Shown here piece after piece: positions 1 through 15,503 of a stretch of DNA of 64,000 bases. The position numbers and the translations under genes are program-made. The notes below the pieces were generated by a model, which ran no database searches, was not told the origin of the DNA, and worked only from the letters and a program-made list of their open reading frames with translations. Position 1 is the stretch's first letter. Every line of letters starts with the position of its first letter. This DNA comes from Megaleporinus macrocephalus (taxonomy: Eukaryota > Chordata > Actinopteri > Characiformes > Anostomidae), in assembly GCA_021613375.1 (NCBI GenBank), contig CM038720.1, forward strand, positions 4,756,462 to 4,820,461, written 5' to 3'.

Positions 1-2035
1 GGTTCCATCTAGAGATACATGTAATATATCAGTCTGAAGACCCTTGTCCCCATGCAACAATGGTTATTTAAGTGTTCATGGATCTGTGTAGAACCACCGA
101 CTACCTGGGGTCCACCTGGGATCATCTGGGATCCAGCTCCATCTGGGATCACCGGACAATCAGGCCCATTCGCTTTTGTTTACTTAAAAATTCTACCAGT
201 GCTCATCTCTCAGTAGTTTGGCAGTTGTGGGCTGGAGGTTAGGGAACCAGCCTTGTGAGCGAAAGGTCACTGGCTCCATTCCCTGCACGAAACCCCAAAC
301 CTGACCAGCTCCACCTGGGATCATCTGGGAACCAGCTCCATCTGGAATCACCGGACAATTAGGCACATTTGATTTTGTATACTAAACTATTCTATAAGGG
401 TTAATCGCTCAGTGGGGCAGTCGTGGGCTGGAGGTTTTGGCTGGGAACCAGCCTAGGAAGGTCACTGGTTTGATGCCCCTGAACAAGATATTTCCTATTG
501 CCAGTTATGGGCTTGGGCTGCAGCCTTGTGACCGGAAAGTTTGATCCCCTTAAATGACCCATGCCTGTGAACAAGACACCTAACCCCCAACTGCTCCCTG
601 GGAGGTGTGCCTACTAAGCCGGGCAAGTGTGCTCACTACCCCCTAGTGTTTGTGTTCACGAGTGTGTTTGATAGTGTTTTAATGCACATTCGATTTTGTA
701 TAATGAACTATTCTATTAAGGTTAATCACTCAGTAGTTAGTGGGCCAGTTGTGGGCTAGAGGTTAGGGAACTGGCCTAGTGATCGGAAGGTCGCTGGTTC
801 AATCCCTTGAACAAAATATTTTCAAGTGGAGGTCGTGGGCTGGAGGTTTGGGATGTGACCAAAAGGTTTGATCCTCTGACCCAACAGGACACAACTGAAG
901 CGCATTTGAACAAGGCACCTATCCCCCAACTGCTCCCTGGGAGGTGTGCCTACTAAGCCGGGCAAGTGTGCTCACTGCCCCCTAGTGTTTGTGTTCACTA
1001 GTCTGATGTATGATAGTGTCTTACTGCACATTCGATTTCATATAATGAACTATTCTATTAAGGTTAATCACTCAGTAGTCACTAGGGCAGTCGTGGGCTA
1101 GAGGTTAAGGAACCGGCCTAGAGATCGGAAGGTCGCTGGTTCAATCCCTTGGACAAAATACTTCCAAGTGGAGGTTGTGGGCTGGGACCAAAAGGTTTGA
1201 TCCTCTGACCCAGCAGGACACAACTGAAGCGCACTTGAACAAGGCACCTAACCAACAACTGCTTCTTGGGCACTGTGGATAGGACTGCCCACTAAGCTGG
1301 GCAAGTGTGCTCACTGCCCCCTAGTGTTTGTGTTCACAAGTGTGTTTGTTAGTGTTTTAATGCACATTCAATTATATATAATGAACTATTCTATTAAGGT
1401 TAATCATTCAGTAGTCAGTGGGGCAGTTGTGGGCTAGAGGTTTGGGAACTGGCCTAGTGTTCGGAAGGTCGCTGGTTCGATCCCCTGAACAAAATATTTC
1501 CAAGTGGAGATCGTGGATTGGAGGTTTGGGATGCAGCCTTGTGACCAGAAGGTTTGATCCTCTGACCCAACAGGACACAACTGAAGCGCACTTGAACAAG
1601 GCACCTAACCCCCAACTGCTTCTTGGGCACTGTGGATAGGACTGCCCACCAAGCTGGGCAAGTGTGCTCACTGCCCCCTAGTGTTTGTTTTCACGAGTGT
1701 GTTTGATAGTGTTTTACTGCACATTCAATTTCATATAATGAACTATTCTATTAAGGTTAATCACTCAGTAGTCACTAGGGAGGTCATGGGCTGGAGGTTA
1801 GGGAACCGGCCTAGTGATCGGAAGGTCGTTGGTTCAAGCCCTTGAACAAAATATTTCCAAGTGGAGGTTGTGGGCTGGGACCAAAAGGTTTGATCCTCTG
1901 ACCCAACAGGACACAACTGAAGCGCACTTGAACAAGGCACCTAACCCCCAACTGCTTCTTGGGCACTGTGGATAGGGCTGTTCACTGCCCCCTAGTGTGG
2001 GGCAGTGTTTTACTGCACAGATGGTTTAAATATGG
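1..2035 (+). repeat. Tandem array of tRNA-derived SINE-like units (~340 bp)
   Basis: The anchor TAATGAACTATTCTATTAAG recurs at 701, 1043, 1379 and 1736 (spacings 342, 336 and 357), with more diverged units at about 171 and 378. Each unit contains a tRNA-like stretch (GTGGGCTAGAGGTT, then GGTTCGATCCCC, an RNA polymerase III B-box, clearest at 1474-1485). Next comes a body with ACTGAAGCGCACTTGAACAA and CAAGGCACCTAACCCCCAAC, and a tail with TCACTGCCCCCTAGTGTTTG. These are hallmarks of a fish tRNA-type SINE. The regular head-to-tail spacing points to local tandem duplication instead of separate insertions. The short frames on both strands that follow the unit are not genes. Confidence 0.75.
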
Positions 2036-2309
2036 GCAAAAACTAAAGGGGGGGAAGCGGTAAGTGGGGAACCTTGGCCTCAAAGAGTTAAAAAAGCCTC
2101 TTGCAGGTTGTTTTTAACACCAAACTGGAAAGTAAGTGCGATATTCCAACATCACTTCGGAAAATTCTTCAGCCCCTGAACTTACAACTGTCAGAATATA
2201 GAGTTCCTCTCCTCGGGGGGGATTGTGGTCCAGGCTCCGTCCTCCTGGTTATGAGTGAGAAGCAAGCTAGCCTGACAGTGACAAATGAACTACTCCTGTC
2301 ATTCTCTCT

Positions 2310-2340
<31 letters not shown>

Positions 2341-2864
2341 CCTCTCCCTCTCTCCTCCTCCGTCTCATCGCCCACGCTCATATTTCTCATGTCCACTCCT
2401 TTTGCATTTCTTTCGGCTCAGTGTGTCTGTGGAAAGAAAGAGCTGCAGGCGAGGTCTTGATCTGTGCGTGGCATCCCTGCCAGGCGCTTAATTCCAAAAA
2501 TTAAAGTGCGCTCTTGTTTTTTTCTTCCTCCCCTCGTCGCCCCCGGTTACGGGCTGGAACGCCGTATCTATCTGCATTGTGATTGCCTCGGGGAGCCTCA
2601 CAACCGCTATTATTTTTCAATACACTGGTCACAGTCCGCTGCTGCTGAGGCGGGGGAACTCTTTTCTCTTTCTCTTTTTGAGGGTTCAGGACGGAGGGAT
2701 GAGTGGGGGAAGGGTGGGCTATTTTTTTCTTTCTTTCCTTCTTTTTTTTTTATCTGTGATTACTGGTGGGGTTTAATGATCATCCTGTTCCTGTAATAGA
2801 CTTTCTTTGCTTGAGTGTTGAAATGAGATGCCAGGCAGGGAAGACAATTAATTGCTTGGCTACC
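2036..2864. other. Low-copy intron sequence with a short (CT)n tract
   Basis: No gene or element is recognised. A (TC)n tract with CCCTC interruptions lies at about 2302-2360. Short reading frames here have no recognisable similarity. Confidence 0.5.
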
Positions 2865-5500
<2,636 letters not shown>

Positions 5501-6500
5501 NNNNNNNNNNNNNNNNNNNNNNNNNNNNNNNNNNNNNNNNNNNNNNNNNNNNNNNNNNNNNNNNNNNNNNNNNNNNNNNNNNNNNNNNNNNNNNNNNNNN
5601 NNNNNNNNNNNNNNNNNNNNNNNNNNNNNNNNNNNNNNNNNNNNNNNNNNNNNNNNNNNNNNNNNNNNNNNNNNNNNNNNNNNNNNNNNNNNNNNNNNNN
5701 NNNNNNNNNNNNNNNNNNNNNNNNNNNNNNNNNNNNNNNNNNNNNNNNNNNNNNNNNNNNNNNNNNNNNNNNNNNNNNNNNNNNNNNNNNNNNNNNNNNN
5801 NNNNNNNNNNNNNNNNNNNNNNNNNNNNNNNNNNNNNNNNNNNNNNNNNNNNNNNNNNNNNNNNNNNNNNNNNNNNNNNNNNNNNNNNNNNNNNNNNNNN
5901 NNNNNNNNNNNNNNNNNNNNNNNNNNNNNNNNNNNNNNNNNNNNNNNNNNNNNNNNNNNNNNNNNNNNNNNNNNNNNNNNNNNNNNNNNNNNNNNNNNNN
6001 NNNNNNNNNNNNNNNNNNNNNNNNNNNNNNNNNNNNNNNNNNNNNNNNNNNNNNNNNNNNNNNNNNNNNNNNNNNNNNNNNNNNNNNNNNNNNNNNNNNN
6101 NNNNNNNNNNNNNNNNNNNNNNNNNNNNNNNNNNNNNNNNNNNNNNNNNNNNNNNNNNNNNNNNNNNNNNNNNNNNNNNNNNNNNNNNNNNNNNNNNNNN
6201 NNNNNNNNNNNNNNNNNNNNNNNNNNNNNNNNNNNNNNNNNNNNNNNNNNNNNNNNNNNNNNNNNNNNNNNNNNNNNNNNNNNNNNNNNNNNNNNNNNNN
6301 NNNNNNNNNNNNNNNNNNNNNNNNNNNNNNNNNNNNNNNNNNNNNNNNNNNNNNNNNNNNNNNNNNNNNNNNNNNNNNNNNNNNNNNNNNNNNNNNNNNN
6401 NNNNNNNNNNNNNNNNNNNNNNNNNNNNNNNNNNNNNNNNNNNNNNNNNNNNNNNNNNNNNNNNNNNNNNNNNNNNNNNNNNNNNNNNNNNNNNNNNNNN
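5501..6500. other. Assembly gap (1,000 N)
   Basis: Exactly 1,000 unspecified bases, a conventional placeholder length, so the true size is unknown. The gap lies between a run of C (about 5490-5500) and a (TA)n tract, as expected for sequencing drop-out in simple repeats. Confidence 0.98.

Positions 6501-6579
<79 letters not shown>
6501..6579. repeat. (TA)n microsatellite beside the assembly gap
   Basis: Alternating TA for about 78 bp directly after the N run. The true length is unknown because the left edge is the gap. Confidence 0.95.
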
Positions 6580-6583
<4 letters not shown>

Positions 6584-7149
6584 TATATGTTTTTACTATC
6601 TACACCATAAATACAGATGGTGATGAAATAGAGGTAAATATGTAAAAGTGAATATTCTTTATATACCATTGTCTCGCAGGGTCCTACATGACCACTTTGT
6701 ATTAACTTACTCTGAAAGTTGTTGGAACTTCTTTTCTTTTTTTAAAGGCCGGTTCAGAGTATATAGAGAACAAACTTATATAAAAAGTCTTATGGTCACC
6801 TGGTCCCAATCTTTATCTCCTGGGCTGGGGCCAGATTTCCAATTTTTCCATACAGTGTTTTAAACATTCTGCCTCTCCTACAATCTTCGTTTCTCCACAA
6901 AGTGTGTTTTTTAGAAAAAGCAATTATAACAGTAATGATTTACAGGTCCCAGAATCTCTTGTATTAAATATCATTGGTGTTATAGGGTTAATTGATGATT
7001 AGGGCTTCTGGAAGATAAAGCAACGCTGTTCCAAATGGTTTGCCAGCATTTTGACCATTAGAAGGTTGGAGCTTCCAGATAATCAGAATGCCGAGTGGCT
7101 TGTATGTGACCCAGAGCGATGAGTGATGATACATTGATAATATATATAT

Positions 7150-7275
7150 ATATAAGAGGCCAAAGAAGAGAAATATATATAGAAGAGGCCAAAACCCGTC
7201 TTTACTTTCCATTTACGTCAATGGAACCAGAATTATTTCCATTTTGGAGCATTCTATTGGTCCTATTGGTCCAGT
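7150..7275 (+). repeat. Unclassified ~180-bp interspersed repeat, partial copy
   Basis: Contains GAGGCCAAAACCCGTCTTTA, then GTCAATGGAACCAGAATTA and GGAGCATTCTATTGGTCC. The same ordered blocks recur elsewhere in the window in both orientations. The family is recognised only by internal comparison; I cannot name it. Confidence 0.7.
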
Positions 7276-7376
7276 TATTACGTCTTATTAAAGTCTTCTT
7301 TAAATGATGGGAAAAAAATTGGCAAAAATGGAGCTAGATGTTTTTCTTTGGATAGCGACGATAAACGTAGTATTAT

Positions 7377-7378
<2 letters not shown>

Positions 7379-7433
<55 letters not shown>
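7379..7433. repeat. (TA)n microsatellite
   Basis: Uninterrupted TA repeats of about 55 bp, followed by AT-rich sequence that resembles 13985-14165. Confidence 0.95.
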
Positions 7434-7436
<3 letters not shown>

Positions 7437-7439
7437 TAA

Positions 7440-7690
7440 ATTTTAAATATGGTTGATTACATAGACAGAAAAGGAGATAGGAATATAGATATATAGATAT
7501 ATAACACTTATTGACTGTTTAGATTATACATGATATATACATTTTATGACTGTATATATGTTTTATATACAGCATATACACTCAAGGACTACACATAGTG
7601 CAGTTGCTGATGAAAAACAAATATTACTGAATTGCTGAAATTCATAAATTCCTTCTATGGAAGCTCATTTTTGACCCTTAGCCAAATCGC

Positions 7691-7729
<39 letters not shown>
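7440..7729 (+). repeat. Dispersed AT-rich repeat, copy 1, ending in (TA)n
   Basis: GGTTGATTACATAGACAGAA, ACACTTATTGACTGTTTA and GGAAGCTCATTTTTGACCC followed by TTAGCCAAATCGCTATGC are shared, in the same order, with 13985-14165. A (TA)n tract occupies 7698-7729 in this copy only. Confidence 0.7.
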
Positions 7730-7732
<3 letters not shown>

Positions 7733-7739
7733 GTGTATA

Positions 7740-8446
<707 letters not shown>

Positions 8447-8576
8447 CATGGTCTGTCAGAAGCTTGTCTGTCTGAGCTTTTGCAATCCAGGAAACTAATG
8501 CTGTTTGATGTATTAACCATGAGGGTGGGGGCAGTGTGTGTTTGTGTGTGTGTTTGTGTGTTTACGGCACTGTGTA

Positions 8577-8578
<2 letters not shown>

Positions 8579-8632
<54 letters not shown>
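8579..8632. repeat. (GT)n microsatellite
   Basis: About 27 TG units, preceded by imperfect GT runs from about 8537. Confidence 0.95.
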
Positions 8633-8635
<3 letters not shown>

Positions 8636-8935
8636 TTGGAATCTAGAGAAAGTACGTGTGACCGAGCCGGCGTCTGTGTGGGTATAGAGGTCGGATCCTC
8701 TACGGTTTATTCACGCCGAAGTCACATGACGTGCAGGAAAAGCGTTTGATGTTTCTATCGTGTGTGTCGACGCAGGCGAGTTCAGCCCAGCGGAGTCGAT
8801 CCAGACAGTCAGTCAGAGTCTAATATTAGTCCCAATAAATAAACACTCAGCGTTGCTCGTTCAGGTACTCAGTCATATGTGAAGCATGCAAAATGAGATT
8901 GTGTTAATGGGTTGGTTTTCCTATAGTTTTGAGAC

Positions 8936-9400
8936 AATATATATATATATATTTATTTACACTACCGCTCAAAAGTTTGGGATCACAGTGAAATGTTCTT
9001 GTTTTAATGGAGTATCTTCTTCCTTAACACAACAATGGACTGACGGGTCTTTAAAGAAAGTTGTTTCTTTCTGGTCATTTTGAGTCGGTCAGCAAGCCAT
9101 CAACTGCTGATCTTCAGATACTAAACTAACCTAGAATGTTGTTCTCCCTTTTATACTCACTTATTAGTAGAATGTTTTTGCAGCTGTGATCACAATTGAG
9201 CAAGAGTGTCCTAACAACCAATTAGTCCAATAACATCCTTAACTTGGATTGGTGGTCGTACCAGGAGATTTAGACAGAGGACTGAGAATTACTGATAATA
9301 GGACTATATGTAAAATAAGCCTCTATACAAAAATAGACTTTAATACAAACATTTTATCAAAAAGGGAATTTTTCAATCATAAGAACACCAGGGGTCTGTC
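8936..9400 (-). mobile_element. Tc1-like non-autonomous element (MITE), truncated copy
   Basis: Begins next to a short (TA)n tract with CACTACCGCTCAAAAGTTTG, a terminal inverted repeat of the fish Tc1 type. The body (TTCACTG/CAGTGAA block, GACTGACGGGTCTTTAAAG, CAGCAAGCCATCAACTGCTG, TAGACAGAGGACTGAGAATT) is the reverse complement of the complete element at 43599-44121. The opposite end is not visible; similarity fades near 9400, so this copy is broken. There is no transposase frame. Mobility would have depended on a transposase encoded elsewhere. Confidence 0.8.
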
Positions 9401-10020
9401 TAAAAGCCTAGTGAGCTGCCTACATAGGCAGCTTTTTATGTCATAGTGTCCCAATTCTTACATTAAACATGCTGTCTACTGAGGAACCTTATTTAGACCT
9501 GATTTTAAGGAAGCATCGAACGCTTCCTCAGCCACTAAGACAATCCCATGATGCAACACAGGCTAATCTAGGAGCAGTGAAGTGGTTTTAAAATGTGAGT
9601 TATTTTGATTCTCTCTGGAGTTTTAATCTGTTTCTGGTCATATAATCACACAAAACAGTATTTTATTATCAACTCTGTAACGAGTCCTTCACCATTTACA
9701 CTTTATACTCCAGACATTAGCATTTATGCTAGCGGATTTTTAAGCCTCGGGCTATTGTTTTGGATGCCGGCTGGCAGCTTAGCAACCAGCTAAACCACCG
9801 GTCACATGCTGAAGTGGGTGGGAACAAGCCGTGACGCAGTCTCTCTCTAACTAGAGCGTCTCAGTAATCTGTTTTATGAGGAGAGATGAGGAGAGAACGC
9901 TGCTACTTACACAGCTGCTACCTAGACAGCCTACTTAGACACTCAGTAGGATTTAGAACTCCATGTCCTTACAATTATTAACTGACATTATTACTTTTAA
10001 AATGGCAAAAATTAGAAAAA
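9400..10020. other. Intron sequence, no gene seen
   Basis: Contains a short palindrome, GCTGCCTACATAGGCAGC, near 9416, and related CAGCTGCTACCTAGACAGCC near 9912. It may be a degraded foldback or hAT-like element, but no terminal repeats with a target duplication could be established. Confidence 0.3.
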
Positions 10021-10021
10021 A

Positions 10022-10360
10022 ATACAGTACTGTGCAAACGTTTTAGACACTTGGGTACATTATTATATTTAAGCTTTTATTTACTCAGTAAAACATTTTA
10101 TTATTAAGCTTATCCAAGCTTCTCTTTCTATAAACAACCCAGTATTATGTACAGTTCTCATCTAATACCTGCTTTGACTGCTTAGTACTTCATTAAGCTA
10201 AATCAAGATTGCTGCTGAAGGAACTGATTACATTCATACAATGTCTGGGGCGTCCAGGAGAAATCTGGAACCTAACTTTGTTCTTCAAACTGGAGCTCAA
10301 GATCTGATCTACTTCTCTCACATTAACATATTCATGATACTTTGTATTGTATGTATGATT
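10022..10360. mobile_element. Probable Tc1/mariner-type remnant
   Basis: Starts with ACAGTACTGTGCAAACGTTT, which resembles the terminal repeat of a common fish non-autonomous element. It continues with CATTCATACAATGTCTGGGG and GTCCAGGAGAAATCTGGAAC. No second terminal repeat is found. The assignment rests on recalled resemblance only. Confidence 0.4.
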
Positions 10361-10968
10361 ATTTATCTGTTCTAATCAGATCTGGTGGTGAAATGAATGA
10401 ACTTATACGTTCATACATGCTGCGTTTGTAAAGAAACCCTCTTCAGCAGAAGCGCTAAAGATACATTTTTGTATGTAATCAGTGGAGATTGAATTTTTCA
10501 TTTTCAAAGCTGCTGCGTTTTCTCCACCACTCAGATGTATAATTAATCGCGGTTAACTCATTGTGGTGCAGAAAGAAAGTTTTCATCGCTGTCGTCTGGA
10601 TGTATGGGACTTTGAATAATTTACGCGGCCTTGAGTGGCAGCAGCTGTTGGTGTGGCGCCCGCGTGGCAGTGTGCTTCAGATGGGACTGACCTCAAACCA
10701 GCGCTATCAGTAATAATGCATCAGTCGCATGCTGGCAGCTACTGACCAGCATCGTTGGCACTGGAATGACTGATCCATCTGTACTACTTCGCTGAGTAAA
10801 ATATATATATGTAGCAAAATAGAAATTTCTTTAACCCCTAATGCTTCAGTTATTGATCTTAGGGGTAATTATGCAGCATCCACTATAACATATTAACTGC
10901 ATGTTATTGACACTCGTTATTGAACTGTTATTATGATCACAAAACCAACATTATATTGTTGGAAATAC
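10360..10968. other. Low-copy intron sequence
   Basis: No gene or repeat is recognised in most of this stretch. 10440-10760 is more GC-rich and lacks simple repeats, so it would be a reasonable place to test for conserved non-coding sequence. Confidence 0.35.
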
Positions 10969-10969
10969 T

Positions 10970-11065
10970 GTGAACCAATAGAAATGCTCCAAAATAGCTT
11001 GGAAAGAATTCTGGTTCCATTAACTTACATTGGAAGTAAAGGTTTGTCTGAGTTCTCTTTGAATT
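10970..11065 (-). repeat. Unclassified ~180-bp interspersed repeat, partial copy
   Basis: Contains CCAATAGAAATGCTCCAAAA, GCTTGGAAAGAATTCTGG, TTCCATTAACTTACATTGG. It is the reverse complement of the copy at 12984-13165. Confidence 0.7.
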
Positions 11066-11120
11066 TTCAGTCAATCAAGTTTCTTCCTACCCATTACATT
11101 ACAAAATGTTTGTCTGCCTG

Positions 11121-11732
<612 letters not shown>

Positions 11733-11734
11733 AA

Positions 11735-11809
11735 TATATAAATAGCAGCCATTAATCTAAAATCTATGTCCAAAGAAAACCATGCATCGAATTTTATTTT
11801 TCTGGATGA
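11735..11809. other. Short unannotated spacer
   Basis: Nothing recognised between the MITE and the next interspersed repeat. Confidence 0.4.
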
Positions 11810-11985
11810 GTTGAACACGGCAGCTGCTGTTTACATGGTGTGACAATTTCATGAAGAATGGACCAGTAGAAATGCTCCGCAACCACTTGTAAAGAATTCT
11901 GGTTCCATTGTCTTCCATTGAAAGTGAAGACTGTTTTTGTCCTCTCCTGTAAAGTTGTTTTTCTTTGGACAACCACGGTATGAAG
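11810..11985 (-). repeat. Unclassified ~180-bp interspersed repeat, near-full copy
   Basis: Read in reverse: TCCAAAGAAAAACAACTTTA, CAGGAGAGGAC, TCAATGGAACCAGAATTC, GAGCATTTCTACTGGTCC, TTCATGAAATTG, GCAGCTGC. Its extent matches 12984-13165. Frames through it are spurious. Confidence 0.75.
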
Positions 11986-12983
11986 AAAAGACGAAAAGAA
12001 AGAATCCAGTACTTTGAATAGAAATATCCCAACACAAGTCTTTTTTAGGCCGTCTATGTAGGGAATGTAGCGATTGTAGGCTGATGTCCCATATTTTCCA
12101 TATACATATTAGTTGACGGTGATACGTACACACTTTATATATCACCTGTGTTTGCGTTACAGAGAAATTGAGCATGAATTAAGATTTAAAATACAGAAAA
12201 TGAACTGAGATGTGAATGTTTTGGTGCAGTAACCCAGCGTCTTTCTTACATTGTACAATAAATACAGCTTAAATATCAGCGAAATCTAAATATCAGACTA
12301 TATTGCTATAAATCTGATGTTGTTTTGCTTCCCTGGCGCCTTGTTTGGGTCCGTCCTGGCCTGTTCAGTAGAGCAGACAGCACGACGGCCTACTGCTCCA
12401 CTCCGCTGAAGGTTAATCTCCGAATTTCCTGTTTTTAAAATGGTTCTCGCTGCTATGTGAGTATGTGGGTATATGAGGCAAGAGGGTTTCGGGCCTCTGC
12501 TCACACAGATGACTGAAAAGAGAGTACGGCCCCTCTGCATTTGACACGATGTGAACACTAATAAGGTCCCCGGAGCTCTCTGGCCAGTTAGCATAGCCTC
12601 TGTCCTCCTACTGTCTGCCTAGAACTGATTGGTCGCGGACGCACTGGGATGGAGCGCTTTGGCATGGGACTAATGGCCGGCCAGAGTTAGAGGTACAGGC
12701 CTGAATGTCCTGTAGCCACATTATGGAGGTCACTCAACACTGCGGAGCATCACCTCTGGGCCATGATTAGCCCAGTGACCTATAAAGAGGCTCAAACCCC
12801 AACCCTCGCCAATCCGGAGCACTGCATATAACGGGGACGAAATTAATGCCTGGGCTTTCAGCCTCTCTGGACTGTCGGCTGATGCTTTCTGAGACACCAG
12901 GCCCCCTCTGGTTGGGCTGTGAGATATTACTACGCCAATATTTAATAATGTGATGTATCTGTGGTGCCACTGTTTGGTGGCGG
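11986..12983. other. Low-copy intron sequence
   Basis: No gene or element is recognised. Several short frames exist on the minus strand but none has a recognisable domain. Confidence 0.4.
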
Positions 12984-13165
12984 CTGTCCAAAGAATAACA
13001 AGGATCTCTAAAATAGCAACTTTACAGGAGAGGCCAAAAGCTGGCTTTACTTTCAATGTAAGTCAATGGAACCAGAATTTTTTCCAAGCTATTTTGGAGC
13101 ATTTCTATTGGTCCGTTCATCATGAAACGTTCACACAGTGTAAGCGGCAGCTGTGGCGCTCGAGT
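12984..13165 (+). repeat. Unclassified ~180-bp interspersed repeat, best copy
   Basis: Ordered blocks: TCCAAAGAATAACAAGG, AGCAACTTTACAGGAGAGGC, GTCAATGGAACCAGAATTT, CAAGCTATTTTGGAGCATTT, CTATTGGTCCGTTCATCATG, GTGTAAGCGGCAGCTG. At least seven other copies occur in this window, in both orientations. No terminal inverted repeats or poly-A tail are evident, so the class is unknown. Confidence 0.75.
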
Positions 13166-13625
13166 ACTGTAGAAAAATGAAAATCGTCTCAAGTGTATCT
13201 AGAACACCTAGCACTGCAGATGCTGATAGTAACAGGCTAATAGAGATGAAGGTAATGAGATTATTAACTCTGTTGTTGTTAATTTTTTTTATGTGACGTA
13301 TGTTGATATGATTGGGTTTGCACTCTCGTTCAAGCTCCGCTTATAAATGGCGTTGAAGCAATACAGCCAGCAGACTGCGCTGGACAGTCCTCGCAGGAGA
13401 ATCATGCAACAGCGAGCTAGAAAAACAACAGCAGAGTGGAGCTCCAGCTTCCCTCGAGATCTTCTAGAGTAACAAGAATCAATCAGCTGTATGAACAAGA
13501 GTGAGAGGCTACAGTCATGGAGGAGTTCAGGCACGGACTGTATATATGATATGCACTCATTGACTGGCAATAGGATATATAGGATATAATATATGATATA
13601 TATATAGACGTGTATTGATTGTACA
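13166..13625. other. Low-copy intron sequence
   Basis: No gene is recognised. A short AT-rich stretch with ATATGATATATATA lies near 13575. Confidence 0.4.
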
Positions 13626-13740
13626 GGAGAGGAGAGGCCAAAAGCCGTCTTTACTTTCAGTGGACGTCAATGGAAACAGAATTTTTTTATTTATTTATTT
13701 TTTTTTTAAAGCATTTCTATTGGTCTAATTGTCATGAAAC
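13626..13740 (+). repeat. Unclassified ~180-bp interspersed repeat, partial copy
   Basis: GAGAGGCCAAAAGCCGTCTT, GACGTCAATGGAAACAGAAT, a T-rich insertion, then GCATTTCTATTGGTCTAATT and GTCATGAAAC. Confidence 0.7.
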
Positions 13741-13883
13741 TGATATACATATATAGTAATTCAGAGTGTATATGCCATATAGTAATATGTGTATATATAT
13801 ACATATATATATATACATACAGTTAATGAGTGTATAAATCATGTATAATATACAGACAGTAGGTGTTCATTATGTATCATCTT

Positions 13884-13885
13884 AT

Positions 13886-13921
<36 letters not shown>

Positions 13922-13922
13922 A
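13884..13922. repeat. (TATC)n microsatellite
   Basis: About nine tandem TATC tetramers. Confidence 0.93.
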
Positions 13923-13984
13923 TGGTTGTTATCTACTATATTTTAAAAAAGTCACCTGTCTTGTTGAAATTAAATATTTAAATA

Positions 13985-14165
13985 TTAAAATATTTATTAA
14001 TTTTTATTATGGTGGATTACATAGATAGATAGATAAGGTGATAGGAATATAAATATGTAGATATTAACAAACACTTATTGACTGTTTATTTTATACATAA
14101 TATTTACACTCAATAACTGTGGAAGCTCATTTTTGACCCTTAGCCAAATCGCTATGCTTTTAAAC
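13985..14165 (+). repeat. Dispersed AT-rich repeat, copy 2
   Basis: GGTGGATTACATAGATAGAT, CACTTATTGACTGTTTATT, then GGAAGCTCATTTTTGACCC and TAGCCAAATCGCTATGC, in the same order as at 7440-7690. The last block is identical over about 40 bp. Confidence 0.7.
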
Positions 14166-14965
14166 AGAAACAACTTTGTTTTGCGTCAAATTTCAGCCAA
14201 TTAGACGAACGTGATTAACTGCGATTAGCCACACAGCGCGATTAATCACTGTTGTTTGCTTTGTCAGCGTTTGACAGCCTTAATTAAAAGGAAGGAATAT
14301 AAAGTTTGCTTTTTGAAAGGAAAATGGAAACTTTCAAATGAGATTAATCATTTGAGTCGTTGGCCTGTGAATGGAGCTTTAGGGCCAAATTTTTGCAAAG
14401 AAGTCAGATATGATTAATCTTGATTAACTGCACGAATGCGAATAAAAGCTAGAGATTGCTTTCTCAGCTTTTGACAGCCTCAGTTCACATGTAAGTATGA
14501 AGTTTGCCGTTTGAATGAAAAAAGGATGGCTTTCAGTTGAGAGACAAAATAGTTAGTCATTATTAACTGCGTAGGGTGATGCGATTAATCGGATTAGTTG
14601 TTTCATTCGTGGTCCCGTGAATGAAGGTTTAGGGTAAATTTTATGCAACTGAGATGAATGAGATTAATTGCAAATTAACCTCACAATTTGATGAATCATA
14701 TTTTTTTTTTCTTTGACAGCCTTAGTTGTAAGTATAAAGTACTAAGTCTGCTTTCTAACTGAAAAAATTTGATTCACATAAGGAAAAAAATGTGATTAAT
14801 CGCGATTAACTGCTAAAAATTTGTATTTCACAGCCCAAAGAATAAGGATCACATTTGAGCGAACAAGACAAAAGTGATTAATCGGATTAACTATTTGAGC
14901 AAGTGAAACAAATCCGATTAATCGCAAATATTTACACAGCATAATGCAACTAATCCAAGAAAAAA
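14166..14965. repeat. Diverged repeat rich in GATTAATC/GATTAACTGC
   Basis: GATTAATC or GATTAACT motifs occur many times, often as GATTAATCGCGATTAACTGC (around 14800). A co-repeating block (TTTGACAGCCT, then AAGTATAAAGT or a variant) recurs near 14273, 14474 and 14716, so units are roughly 200-240 bp and strongly diverged. TAATC is the core recognised by Bicoid-type homeodomain proteins, but function is not shown. Confidence 0.6.
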
Positions 14966-15051
14966 AATCTGATTCATCAAATTGTGAGGTTACTTGCAAT
15001 GACTTTGATCACGTTACAGTATTGAACAGACACTCTTATCCAGAGTGACTT

Positions 15052-15503
15052 ACAGTTTACCTGTACACAGGTAGGTGAAGGTGGTGTTACAGTTTACCTG
15101 TACACAGGTAGGTGAAGGTAGTGTTACAGTTTACCTGTACACAGGTAGGTGAAGGTAGTGTTACAGTTTACCTGTACACAGGTAGGTGAAGGTAGTGTTA
15201 CAGTTTACCTGTACACAGGTAGGTGAAGGTAGTGTTACAGTTTACCTGTACACAGGTAGGTGAAGGTGGTGTTACAGTTTGCCTGTACACAGGTAGGTGA
15301 AGGTAGTGTTACAGTTTACCTGTACACAGGTAGGTGAAGGTAGTGTTACAGTTTACCTGTACACAGGTAGGTGAAGGTAGTGTTACAGTTTACCTGTACA
15401 CAGGTAGGTGAAGGTAGTGTTACAGTTTACCTGTACACAGGTAGGTGAAGGTAGTGTTACAGTTTACCTGTACACAGGTAGGTGAAGGTGGTGTTACAGT
15501 TTG
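15052..15503 (+). repeat. 37-bp minisatellite, about 12 copies
   Basis: The unit joins ACAGTTTACCTGTACACAGG to TAGGTGAAGGTAGTGTT (37 bp). Copies are nearly identical, differing mainly by TAGTGTT/TGGTGTT. The first copy is preceded by GACACTCTTATCCAGAGTGA, a sequence often seen beside fish minisatellites. Confidence 0.95.

Noticed and set aside
1408..1671. Protein frames on both strands in the SINE array
   Set aside because: They follow the SINE unit and recur with it; non-coding.
11757..12175. Three overlapping minus-strand frames
   Set aside because: They cross the unclassified interspersed repeat and have no recognised domain.
15052..15503. CRISPR-like direct repeats
   Set aside because: Repeats are contiguous 37-bp units without unique spacers, in vertebrate intron DNA.
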